This document shows, piece by piece, positions 1 through 22,857 of a DNA stretch of 64,000 bases. The number at the start of each line of letters is the position of its first letter. The first letter of the stretch is position 1. Origin of the DNA: Atherinomorus stipes. Taxonomy: Eukaryota; Chordata; Actinopteri; Atheriniformes; Atherinidae. The stretch covers positions 762,518 through 826,517 of the forward strand of contig JALJCO010013744.1 of assembly GCA_023101725.1 (NCBI GenBank), read 5' to 3'. The position numbers were made by a program, and so were the translations under genes. The notes under the pieces are model-generated. The model was not told where the DNA came from, did not search any database, and was given only the letters and a program-made list of their open reading frames with translations.

Positions 1-1281
1 AGCAAGGGTGTGGAGGAGATTGTCACTTCTGCATCACTTCACCCCAAACACCATTCACGCTAGGCTCATATAAGGAGCAACCATATCCTGCTCAAACAAA
101 CAGCATTGAAGAGGCAGAAACAAACGCTTTTGTCTTTGAGTTATATTTAGTTCCAGTCCGCCTTCACCCGAACGCCTTTGCTCAGAGCACTTGTCTGCCC
201 TCAGTCTGAATCAGATCATACATGACCATGCTGTCTGCTAGCAAACACAGCAGCATGTTTCCTACATGGCTAGCACTCATCCTGCTCAGGAACTTCAGAC
301 TTCTGCAGCCTCCCAATTACTCATGACACTCTCATCAAGCGAAAACGATTTGAACACATTATCATGCATTTAAATTCCTTCAAGATCAGGCTTTGTTCCT
401 TATTTGACACACAGCTGCTGTAACACCTCAGGCCTCCTGAGTTTTCTACTCTGGGAGATATGCCATCCCATCTCTGCTTTCACCGATGCTCTCATTCCTC
501 CAAACCCCGCAGGCCATGCACGGCTCCTCAGAGAGCAGTGTGGTCTAGGAGACAGGAAACAGCTTGAGAGAAGTCCAGCAGTTAAGGCTGTGGGAGGGCA
601 GAGGATAGGGTGGGGAAAAAAGGGGATTTCCTCATATGGTGCTTGGACTTTTATCACAAGTGTGAAGTCCTTATCTGTTTGCTACTTTATGAGTACATGA
701 TTAATTTAGGGGTTGATCGCATCCCCATGAAGACTTTATGTTCCTTTGGAGAGATCTAGAAAAATCTCCTGACTCTATTCTCAGGTCAGTTTGATCCCCT
801 CAGATGTCCTTGTTGTCCAAGTTGGCAGCATCCTGTCAGCATGACCCTTATATGCAAATGTGTCCACAGTCTGCCTCCCTTTAGATTGCATCCCCTTCCA
901 GGATACTGTTTGTCTTAAGCTGCAGTCTTCACAGAGTTGAGTAAATTAGCGGCTGAGTTGATTATTTAAAGACAGTGTGATGCTTTTAAGGGGATGATCT
1001 TCGCTTACTGTGTCTTTAAAGTCGTGCAGAGGGGAGCCTACACTAAAGAGAGGAGGGGGGTGCTGTGCGCCAGTTGGAGGTGTCTGCCTGTCGCAGCGGC
1101 TTGGGGCTGACATTAAGAAGAGCGCGTCCATGCTTCAGCTGGGAGGTACATCGCAGTTTGAAGACGCTGGAATTGCAGCCGATCCACGCAGATACTCATC
1201 GGACCGAGGATTAATGGATGGGCAGAGAAACACTGCTGCCCGTGTTAAGTTGTCAGCCGATGCGAGGAATTTCTGGATATA
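1..1281 (+). other. neurl1b upstream region and 5' UTR
   Basis: No coding sequence is recognised here. A TATA-like TATTTAAAG lies near 964-972, about 310 nt before the neurl1b start, and is the only promoter hint; it is weak. Several upstream ATGs occur between there and 1281. The transcription start cannot be fixed from sequence alone. Confidence 0.35.
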
Positions 1282-14517
<13,236 letters not shown>

Positions 14518-15221
14518 TGACTTGGATGCTTAAACGGGTGCAGTGGCTTCCACTGCTGGGTGTCACCACCTGTTGACCCTTCTCAGGCTTTGCTGGACAT
14601 CAATCTTGATCCTAACCGGAGTTTAGCCACACCAGTACATTGCTGTGCCTCTTTAGATTTCCCATTTTATATGGGCAAATCCAACCTGGAGACGACCTTG
14701 ACTCTTTATACTCAAAAGCAAGATGAAGCTGATCTTCATACACAGACTGCACACGTGAGCACCTGTACTTTGGCAAAGAAGGAAGTGATGAAACGCGCTC
14801 AATTTTGTATTTTCTACATGACGACTTTCATGTCACTTGTGTTTGTTGAGCAGAAAGGCCTGCTGTGAATATTTTGTCTGTACCGTCTGTTTTAGATTTA
14901 CATGTGCTTCAGCAGAATATGAGGACCATTGTCTCTGACTTCTAGTGCCTTAGATTTTTGTCACATTATTTGTCCGAGTAATTATGCTATCAATCCTAGC
15001 CATATTTTTAATGTACTTTAATGAAAATTTGTGATGAATAAGGCACACTGATATTAAATTTATGCAATAATAGGTGTAATGGTAAGTAGAAAGAAGGCTG
15101 CAGCTGTATGTATGTATGTCCAATGTTGTGTTTTAAGAAAGAGTTGTGGTGGGAAAATGTCTTTAAAAAGGAAGAATCTGGTTTTGCACATTAAGAGATT
15201 AATAAATGTGGTCTGAATAAA
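14518..15221 (+). other. neurl1b: neurl1b 3' UTR with tandem polyadenylation signals
   Basis: About 700 bases of non-coding sequence follow the stop. Two AATAAA hexamers (15201-15206 and 15216-15221) are followed at once by a GT-rich stretch (GTGTGTCTGGTTTTAG), the usual arrangement for cleavage and polyadenylation. The transcript probably ends near 15235-15245. Confidence 0.7.
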
Positions 15222-15239
15222 GTGTGTCTGGTTTTAGTT

Positions 15240-16787
15240 GCTTATAGGTTTCAAAAACACACCGGATTTAGGAGACTGAGCTACATTTACCTGAGCATAA
15301 TAGAAAATTAAATTACATAAGTGTGCAACGTGATATGAACTGTATTACAGTAGATGTAGAAATGTGCATTTGATTTAAACCTTTGTATTTTTTATCATTG
15401 GAAAAACTGACCCCAGTTCCAACTGTGTAGCTAAAATCAAAAAATATACCAACATTTCAAGAAAATGGTAATAATTTGTACAATAATAAACCATTGTAGA
15501 TTTGTATTGTAGAAGAAGCAGTTTCCTTTTAAACAAAATTTTAATATTTCATGTTATCACATTAGACAACAACCTCAAAACAGAGGCTGAACTTTCTTTA
15601 TGCCTATCAAAACTTTTAGATTAATTTTGTAAATCTTGTAAATCTAACACTAAAAATGGTGAATAAACGCACCTTGACTTTTAATTTTTCAGGTGAAAAC
15701 TGACTTTAAAACATGATTGAGCATTTAGATAGTTAGCAACTGCCACCTATTATCAAAGATTGCCTTATATCAAAGCTAAAAAAGAACCCCAACATTTCCT
15801 TAATTATATATTTTCTTATAATATGTTTTTCTAATTTAGCTATTAGATTTAAAAAGAAGTTGTAACTATATGAGAGCAGCTTATTCTACTATATCACCTA
15901 CATACTGTATAACTACAGTATATGGCTTGATTAGTAAAGATCATTATAAAGCAAAAACATGTTGGAAAAAAGCGCAGGTGGAACAGATTTTAATAAATCT
16001 GTCACTACACCTGAGATTCTCCTGCTATGACTTAACATGTCTGCTGTGATTCTTGCGCTGCAGCAGCACAGGAAATTACCAGATGACATGCGTGATAGGT
16101 CTCATTTGGACTCTCTTTTTTTCCTTTGACACAAAAGCCCTTAAATTAGAGGCACAGTCTTGATTAAAATGTCAGTTTTACCCCACAAATGTTAGGTATG
16201 TGGAAATATGGATATTTTTGCTAACTTTTTATGCTATAGTGTCAGCTGTTTTTTCTGGATCTTTGCATTTCTGCGGACTTGCGGCTCAAAATCACAGAGC
16301 TGTGATACTAAACTCATATTTTCATCAAGCACATGGAATGTGTATAAAAAAATAAACAAGCCTGCAGGTCTGAAGAGTGAAGCTGGTAGAGGTTTGTTAT
16401 ATCTGCGTTCCTTATGGCCAGCAGGAGGCACTACAGATGAGAGAAGTCCATGAGAAAATGACAGCACTTCTCGCTTTATCTGTTACCTCAATCATCTCCA
16501 AGTGAGATTATAATCTGAACTCGTCCCTGACTAGGTTTGTGTTTCCTTTTTTATTTTTCATTTCCCCTGATAATTTCTCTTCCCAACATTGCCAAGCTTT
16601 CTTTACATTTCGTGGCTCAAAGAAAGCCAAAAACCAGAGATAATAAGCATCAAAGTCAGATTTTTCTCATCAGGCGTTGTAACTTCATAAAAAGATACAG
16701 TTGATGCATTCTCCTGCAAAGAAAATACACATCTATGCCTGCAAAAGACAAATGCAAGGCCTGTATATTGTACTAGTACTATGTACC
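15240..16787. other. Intergenic, no features recognised
   Basis: AT-rich sequence between the neurl1b polyadenylation site and the first intergenic transposon. The ORFs have no recognisable motifs. Confidence 0.4.
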
Positions 16788-17110
16788 TACAGTCATTCTC
16801 AAAAATTTCCGTACCCTCCAATTAAAGAAAAGACTAAATTCACAATAGTAATTCAAATAACGAGAAACTAAAGAAACTACTGATAAAAAAATCTACAAAA
16901 TTATATCTTAGTGAAATAAAATATTGCTTTTGAATTGGGGTTGGAAATAACAATTAAACCAAACAAACAAGCAAAACTGTCCCAGACACGTTAGAGCACC
17001 TTTTCCCATAAACAGTGGGCCAAACTACCTGTGAGCAGGTGCAAAAGTCTTTTTGAACATTAGAGAAAACACCTGAGGACAGTGATTGCCTCAACCAAAT
17101 TTTACCACAT
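16788..17110. mobile_element. M1-family MITE, truncated copy
   Basis: Begins TACAGTCATTCTCAAAA and shares with 9611-10143 the blocks AAAGACTAAATTCACAATA, CTGTCCCAGACA and GAGAAAACACCTGA. The right half is missing; sequence departs near 17105 just before a SINE. Confidence 0.7.
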
Positions 17111-17124
17111 GCCACAACCAGTTT

Positions 17125-17831
17125 AATAATAATGGATCAGATTTCTATAGCGCTTTTCAAGGCACTCAAAGCGCTTTACAGTAGGTCCATTATTCTTTCA
17201 CTCCTCATTCATGCTTGGTGATGGTAAACTACCTCTGTAGCCACAGCTGGCCTGGGGCAGACTGACGGAAAGTCAGTGGGGGCAGACTGACGGCTGCCAT
17301 TTCATGCCTACGGCCCCTCCAACCACCACCGGAACCATTCACACACCAGCAGTGCCCCCACTGGAGGCACGGAGGGTTAAGGGTCTTGCCCAAGGACACA
17401 ACGATCGGGATTCGAACCGCTGATCAATCAATCAATCAAAGCTTTATTTATAAAGCGCTTTTAAATACCAAAGGTAACAAAGTGCTGTACAGCTGAGTAA
17501 AAATAAAAAGTAAAATCATATAAAAATAATCACAATAATAACACCAATAAAAAAAAAGTAACACCAATAAAAAAAAGTGGAAAACAATAAAATCAACATA
17601 CAGATTCTGGCTTAATGATGGAGCTCTCTGGAGTCAAAAGCCAGAGTAAAAAGATGAGTTTTTAAAAAAGATTTAAATTTGTTAACGGTGCTAGCAGACC
17701 TCACAGAAAGAGGGAGACCATTCCAGCGCTTGGGGGCTACAACAGCAAAGGCTCGGTCTCCTCGAGTAACAAGACGATGATCCTTCGATCATTGGCCGAC
17801 CTGCTCTACCACCTGAGCCACAGCCGCCCCT
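17125..17831 (-). mobile_element. tRNA-derived SINE interrupted by a LINE 3' end
   Basis: On the minus strand the head GGGGCGGCTGTGGCTCAGGT (RNA polymerase III box A type) ends at 17831. The box B-like GGTTCGAATCCC and the SINE body with GCAAGACCC and AGCGCTTTGAGTGCC lie at about 17125-17425. The two parts are separated by the LINE fragment at 17425-17793. This is a common fish SINE type; head and body are recognisable but diverged. Confidence 0.65.
17425..17793 (-). mobile_element. LINE 3' fragment with ORF2 C-terminal tail
   Basis: On the minus strand from about 17776 a frame reads LVTRGDRAFAVVAPKRWNGL, PLSVRSASTVNKFKS and LKTHLF, then a stop near 17617. This is the conserved C-terminal tail of fish non-LTR retrotransposon reverse transcriptases. 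The 3' UTR ends with repeats of GATT (17423-17440 on the plus strand, ATCAATCAATCAATCAA). It lies inside the SINE in the same orientation. Confidence 0.7.
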
Positions 17832-18033
17832 ACTCAGATTTTCTGCATAAGCAGCCGACTGCACATGTATATATTCCTTTGGCAATGGTTTCTAACTTGA
17901 ACACTTTCACTAAGGAGAGAAGTTCACACTGATCTGGCACCCAAGTCCACAGGATTTTCCAGAGGTGACATCTTCTAGGAAGGTGAAAACGGGGGTTGCG
18001 TTTTGTTAGTCTGAAACTTAGAAACTTGTGAGG

Positions 18034-18564
18034 TACAGTTGTGCTTGAAAGTTTCCATACCCTCCCATTAAAGACAGGAAAAAATCAACTGCCAGGGAAA
18101 TAAGTTGAAATTGACAAAAGTAATAACAAATGAAAAAAAAAAGAACATCATGACACTAAGATTATATTGTGGTTCAACAGAAATATTAAAAACAAACAAA
18201 ATAAATAAATAAATAAAACAAGTAAACAAGCATGATGGGGCTCCTAAACTAAAATTTTGTTGAGCAACACTTTGAAGCAATCACTGCAATCAGGTGTTTT
18301 CTGTAATGTTCAAAAAGATTTCTACACCTGTTGACAAGTACGTTGGTCCACTGTTCACAAGCAAAGTGCCTTAATTTATATGGGAAAATATTGTTTTATT
18401 TATTTATTTTTTTTTTTTTTTTAACCAAAATTTAAAATCAATATTTTACTAAAATATAATTTGGTGAATTTTTATTTATTATTACTTTTTTTGGTTCAAA
18501 TTAATATTGTGAATTTAGTCTTTTCTTTAATAGGAGGGGATGCAAACTTTCAAGCACAACTGTA
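18034..18564. mobile_element. M1-family MITE, full copy, inverted relative to copy 1
   Basis: TACAGTTGTGCTTGAAAGTT at the left and AACTTTCAAGCACAACTGTA-type sequence at the right give good terminal inverted repeats with TA at both edges. The internal blocks (GGTTCAACAGAAATATTAAA, CAATCAGGTGTTTTCTGTAA) match 9611-10143 in reverse complement. Confidence 0.85.
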
Positions 18565-19062
18565 CGTACTCGCTAGTTTAGAGCACTTATTGGCAAACAC
18601 CTGCAGATCATCCACCAGTCAAGCCTCACCGGTGAAAAGAATGTTAAACCAACAACACATGTTAATATGTTTAGACTCCTTATTGTATTCCTACCTGCCC
18701 TTATTTTGAAGTTCATGCACCCAAACTACTGTATAAGATAAAATTCTGAAATCATAACTAAGTCACTGAGCTATTAAACCAACTACATATTACTGTAAAT
18801 TAAAACAAAACACGCTGATTATATGCATTAGTAGAATTGTTTGCTTTAAGAATTGGGCTATATGCACAACTCCACTACCTCCTGAACTTCAGACAGCACC
18901 TTTGCTTCATGTCTTTCATGACTGGACAAACTGATTACTTCAGGTGTGTCTGGCCAGTTACTGAGGTCAGACACAGCTGAAGTAATCAGTTTGTCCAGAA
19001 CACTTAAATAGGACCTGCTTGACAAAGTTTAGTAGACCAAAAAGATCCTCAAAAGCTAAACA

Positions 19063-19870
19063 TCATGTTGCGATTCCAAAGAAATACAAAAAAAAAAAAA
19101 AAGAGAAACAAAGTAATTGAGATTTATCAGTCTGGAAAAGATTACAAGGCCATTTCTAAAGCTTTGGGACTCCAGAGAACCACAGTAAGAGCCATTATCC
19201 ATAAATGGTGAAATGGCAGAGTTCCAAGACCAAAACCACTGCTGAGCAAAAAGAACATAAAGGCTCGTCTCAGTTTAGCCAGAAAGCATCTTGATGATCC
19301 CCAAGACTTTTGGAAAAATACTCTGTGGACTGACGAGACAAAAGCTGAACTTTTTGGAAGGTGTAGGTCCCATTACATCTGATGTAAAATTAACACAGCA
19401 TTTCAGAAAAGGAACATCATACCAACAGTAAAATATGGTGGTTTTAGTGTGATGGTCTGGGACTGTTTTGCTGCTTCAGGATCTGGAAGACTTGCTGTGG
19501 TAAATGGAACCATGAATTCTGCTGTCTACCAAAAAATCCTGAAGGAGAATGTCCGGCCATCTGTTGGTGACCTCAAGCTGAAGCGCACTTGGGTTCTGCA
19601 GCAGGACAATGATCCAAAACACACCAGCAAGTCCACCATTGAATGGCTTTAAGATAAACAAAATGAAAACTTTGGAGTGGCCTAGTCAAAGTCCCGACCT
19701 GAATCCGATTGAGATGCTGTGGCATGACCTTAAAAGGGCAGTTCATGCTGGAAAAGCCTCCAATGTGGCTGAATTACAACAATTCTGCAAAAATTCCTCC
19801 ACAGCGCTGTAGAAGACTCATTGCCAGTTATCACAAACGCTTGATTGCAGTTGTTGCTGCTAAGGGTGGC
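19063..19870 (+). pseudogene. Tc1-like transposase pseudogene
   Basis: Conserved stretches are KVIEIYQSGKDYKAISKALG (DNA-binding helices), LWTDETKAELFG (first catalytic Asp), QQDNDPKHTSK (second Asp) and PSQSPDLNPIEMLWHD (third acidic residue, Glu). An in-frame stop follows HKW near 19210. A deletion there removes roughly 200 bp between the DNA-binding and catalytic parts, and a frame change occurs near 19650. It is not functional. Confidence 0.85.
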
Positions 19871-20009
19871 CAAATCAGTTATTAGGTTTAGGGGGCAATG
19901 ACTTTTTCACGCAGGGCCATTTCAGTTTGGATTTTTTTCCCCCCTTAGAAATAAAAATCTTCATTTAAAAACTGCATTTTCTGTTTACTTGTGTTATCTT
20001 TGTCTCACT

Positions 20010-20484
20010 TTAAGGCAAGATTAAGAAATGAAAACTCGCGACTGACGCGACTGGCGCTTCAGGTAACTGCAGCCACGAGCCAAGCCATCACGGGAGTGTG
20101 CACAAACTGAAGCTATAATGTTGTTTACTAACCTTTTTCTTCGCAGTTACACTTTTTAGTGTCTTTCAGTTGATCTAGATCGTTTGCTGACGGCAGAAGA
20201 ATCCATCACTATCGCTTACAGTGTTTGAATTTACCGCGACCGTCTTCTTCCTGTATCAAAACAGTGGATGTAGCATCATTTGACATCACGTCTGCAGGGC
20301 AGTGCGGGAAATTCAGACACCGAACTGCAGCGCATTTTGCGGCACACAGCCTATTCAAGGCAATGGAGAAAAATGTGGGTGGAAACGTTATTTTTGGTAT
20401 TTAGCGCTTCATCACCCATTAGTATGAAAAAAAATGGACATGCATGTTTGTTTGTTTTTAAATTCCTGCCTCTAGTCCCTTTAA
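20010..20484. mobile_element. TTAA-flanked MITE, family F3, short copy
   Basis: Bounded by TTAA at 20010-20013 and 20481-20484, with right end ATTCCTGCCTCTAGTCCCTTTAA-type sequence. The reverse complement matches both outer portions of the longer copy at 46675-48276. The left end has lost about 8 bases of the terminal repeat. Non-coding. Confidence 0.75.
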
Positions 20485-20670
20485 GTTTGGATTTTTTCCC
20501 CCCTTACTAATAAAAATCTTCATTTAAAAACTGCATTTTCTGTTTACTTGTGTTATCTTTGTCTCACATTTAAATTTGTTTGATGATCTGAAACATTTAA
20601 GTGTGACTAACATGCAAAAAAGTAAGAAATCAGGAAGGGGGCAAAAACATTTTCACACAGCTGTATATAT

Positions 20671-21140
20671 GAAAATTCCTCCACAGTGCTGTAAAAGACT
20701 CATTGTCAGTTATCACAAACACGTGATTGCAGTTGTTGCTGCTAAGGGTGGCCCAACCAGTTATTTTTGGGGTGGCTGTAGCTCAAGTGGAAGAGCAGTC
20801 ATCCTTCAACCAGAGGGTCGGGGGATCAACCCCAGGCTTCCCCAGACCACATGCCAAAGTGTCCTTAAGCAAGACACTGAACCCCCAAGTTGCCTCCCGA
20901 TGTGCCTATCGGGGTATGAATGTGTGTGTGACTTGGTGAATGTGACATGTAGTGTAAAGTGCTCTGAGTGGTCTGTGGAACTGGAAAAAGCGCTTAATTA
21001 GTCCATCTACCATTAGGTTTAAGGGGAAATCGCTTTTTCACACAGGGGCATGTAGGTTTGGATCCCCCCCCCCCAAACTAAAAAAATTTGAATACTGCAT
21101 AAAATCAATCAGAGAAGGGCCAAATACAAATTCAAATACA
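20671..21140 (+). mobile_element. Second Tc1 3' fragment, split by a SINE
   Basis: From 20675, AAAATTCCTCCACAGTGCTG and ATTGCAGTTGTTGCTGCTAAGGGTGGCCCAACC repeat the 3' coding end of the neighbouring Tc1. The match resumes after the SINE with AGGTTTAAGGGG...TTTTTCACACAGGGGC at 21014. It is a separate, truncated copy in the same orientation. Confidence 0.65.
20769..21014 (+). mobile_element. tRNA-derived SINE
   Basis: Head GGGGTGGCTGTAGCTCAAGTGGAAGAGC (box A-like) and a degenerate box B (GGGGGATCAACCCC) are followed by AAGTGTCCTTAAGCAAGACACTGAACCCC and a tail with AGTGTAAAGTGCTCTGAGTGG and TCCATCTACCATT. It is inserted in Tc1 sequence. The head resembles a tRNA but is part of the SINE, not a tRNA gene. 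Confidence 0.75.
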
Positions 21141-21176
21141 AAATATCAGGCCTCCTATAGTAAAATCTTGCATCTG

Positions 21177-21660
21177 TACTTAGTACTTGGTGGGGGCCCC
21201 TTCAATGACTGCCTTAACCCAGCGTGGCATGGATGCTACCAGCTTGTGGCATATCTCAGCTGTTATGGAAGACCAGCATGCTTCAATCTCAGCCCTGAGC
21301 TCTTCTCTTTTGTTTGGTCTCTTCCAGTTTAGCTTTTTTCTTGACAATACCCCACAGATTTTCAATGGGGTTCAGGTCAGGTGAGTTTGTGGGCCAATCA
21401 AGCATGGTGATCCCATGGTTGTTGAACCAGGATTTTGTAGTTTTGGCAGTGTGGGTAGGTGCCAAGTCCTGCTGGAAGATGAAGTCTGCATCCCCATACA
21501 GCTGATCCACTGAAGCAAGCATGAAGTGCTCCAAAATGTTCTGGTAGACGGCTGCATTTATGCTGGGCTTAATGAAGCACAGAGGACCAACACCAGCAGC
21601 TGACATGGATCCCCAGGTCACCAAAGACTGAGGAAACTTAACACTGGACTTCATGCATCC
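21177..21660 (-). pseudogene. Tc1-like transposase C-terminal pseudogene (second subfamily)
   Basis: Minus-strand frames read AAVYQNILEHFM, FIFQQDLAPTHTAK (second catalytic Asp) and DWPTNSPDLNPIENLWGIVK (Glu). A frameshift near 21330 then leads into a second frame with REELRAEIEACWSSI and LVASMPRW. The N-terminal half is absent. It is clearly distinct from the Tc1 at 19 kb. Confidence 0.8.
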
Positions 21661-22189
21661 TCTATCTAGCGCTATCTATCTAAGTTTTTTTTTTTCTAAA
21701 GAAAAGCCAATCAAGATTTAAAAAATGAGTAAATTATAAAACAACAAAGCTGATCAGACAACAAGTTGAGCTGCATCAAGTTCATATCAAGTTCATCTAC
21801 TGCGAGATTTAAATCTAAAGGGTTTGTGCAGATTCTGTGAAGTGCATCGATCTCTGCCCGAAAATGTAAAGTATTTTACCTGCAAGTTTCTCTACCGGAC
21901 GCATGACGGCGCCATTTCCATGCACATGGGAGACTCGCTTCTTACTGAGAACTGTAGAAACTAATGGCTAAAGTTGTCAACAGTTCCATCAATCATGAGC
22001 AACACCATTTACAACCACTACCCTCCACAGATCTTCGTCTAGCCGGACTATTTCGTCATTCCGTGATAACAATGGGAAGGTGGAGGTAGTCAGGACGCAC
22101 TGGCTTTGTTTTTAATAGCTGGAAATCATTGATATTTTTCAACTGAATGTCGACAGAAATATCAGAATAATGGAAATAAAACGTGACTA
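21661..22189. other. Intergenic, no features recognised
   Basis: Sequence between the Tc1 relic and the receptor 5' region. No repeat family or exon was recognised. Confidence 0.35.
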
Positions 22190-22640
22190 AATTGATTTAT
22201 ATATACCGTTTTTTTCTTTCTTCTTTCTTTTTTTGTGAACACGAGCCTCTCCTTCGTCCTGTAAATGAGCCTCGCACCCTCGCATTTCCATTACGCACAG
22301 GAGAGCGCTCACATGCCCCGTGGACGAGCTCTCCTGTCAAAATAGAGCAGCGCGTGGCAGGAGGCTTGATGCCCGATGAGGATCTCACGGATGATTGTTT
22401 TGAACGACTAGCCCTTATCGTCCTCAACACCTAAGAAACGAACGTTTTCCTTCATGCTACGGCGCATCAGTGTCCGATCATGTCATGGCTCGCGTCATCC
22501 TGCCACTCCACGGACGGAGGAGTGTGGATTCGTGCTCCAAGAAGTTCAAGACTCTTTCCTGTGAAGTCATTTTGAATTCCTGATCTGTACTTTTTCTGTC
22601 CTCTGTCTTTTAACTGAACACCGGAGTACCCATTCCCACC
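22190..22640 (+). promoter_or_regulatory. Likely promoter and 5' UTR region of mtnr1al
   Basis: A TATA-like TTTATATATA occurs at about 22195-22204. It is followed by a locally GC-rich stretch (22240-22540) with several CpGs and no repeat match that I recognise, unlike the transposon-dense DNA to its left. This is the most plausible promoter/leader region, but the start site is not visible. Confidence 0.35.
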
Positions 22641-22658
22641 ATGGCCGCTGCATCCTGA
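22641..22658 (+). promoter_or_regulatory. Five-codon uORF with optimal Kozak directly upstream of mtnr1al start
   Basis: CCCACCATGG gives a textbook Kozak context for ATG at 22641. The frame is ATG-GCC-GCT-GCA-TCC-TGA, ending at 22658. Only six bases separate this stop from the receptor ATG at 22665. Scanning ribosomes should use this ATG often, so the receptor would depend on leaky scanning or very short-range reinitiation. It is regulatory only if this region is transcribed upstream of the start codon, which is likely since 22641 is within the 5' leader. Confidence 0.6.
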
Positions 22659-22664
22659 GTGGAG

Positions 22665-22857
22665 ATGGATTTAGAGGTGAGGGATGTGAACGCCTCGAAC
22701 TGTTCGCGGAATGAGAGCGGCTGCGAGCTGAGCGCTTCATCCGCTGGAGTGTCCACTGCGCTGGCCAGCGTGCTGATCTTCACCATAGTGGTAGACATCC
22801 TGGGCAATGTTCTCGTCATTCTGTCCGTGTACAGGAACAAAAAACTCAGGAATGCAG
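22665..22857 (+). CDS. mtnr1al: mtnr1al coding exon 1 (N-terminus and TM1)
   Basis: ATG at 22665 (context GAGATGG, G at -3 and +4) starts [21 protein letters not shown]1 ([20 protein letters not shown]) and the family-typical RNKKLRNAG junction follow. It ends in phase 1 (GCA G) before donor GTGAGG at 22858. No in-frame upstream ATG exists: the codon before is GAG and the frame opens only at 22659. Confidence 0.92.

Larger units (their letters stand above)
18850..20670 (+). mobile_element. Tc1-like transposon, degraded, carrying a TTAA insertion
   Basis: A 5' non-coding region with an internal hairpin (18919-18999) leads into a transposase relic and then a 3' end finishing AGGAAGGGGGCAAAAACATT... 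near 20670. The 3' region is interrupted at 20010-20484 by a TTAA element and is partly duplicated (19925-20013 and 20485-20573). The left terminal repeat is not recognisable. Overall it matches a Tc1 family widespread in fishes. Confidence 0.75.

Noticed and set aside
17793..17831. Minus-strand tRNA-like head
   Set aside because: It is the head of a second SINE, split by a LINE insertion, not a tRNA gene.
20769..20850. tRNA-like sequence
   Set aside because: It has box A/B-like segments, but it continues into a SINE body and cannot form a proper tRNA cloverleaf with conserved loops.
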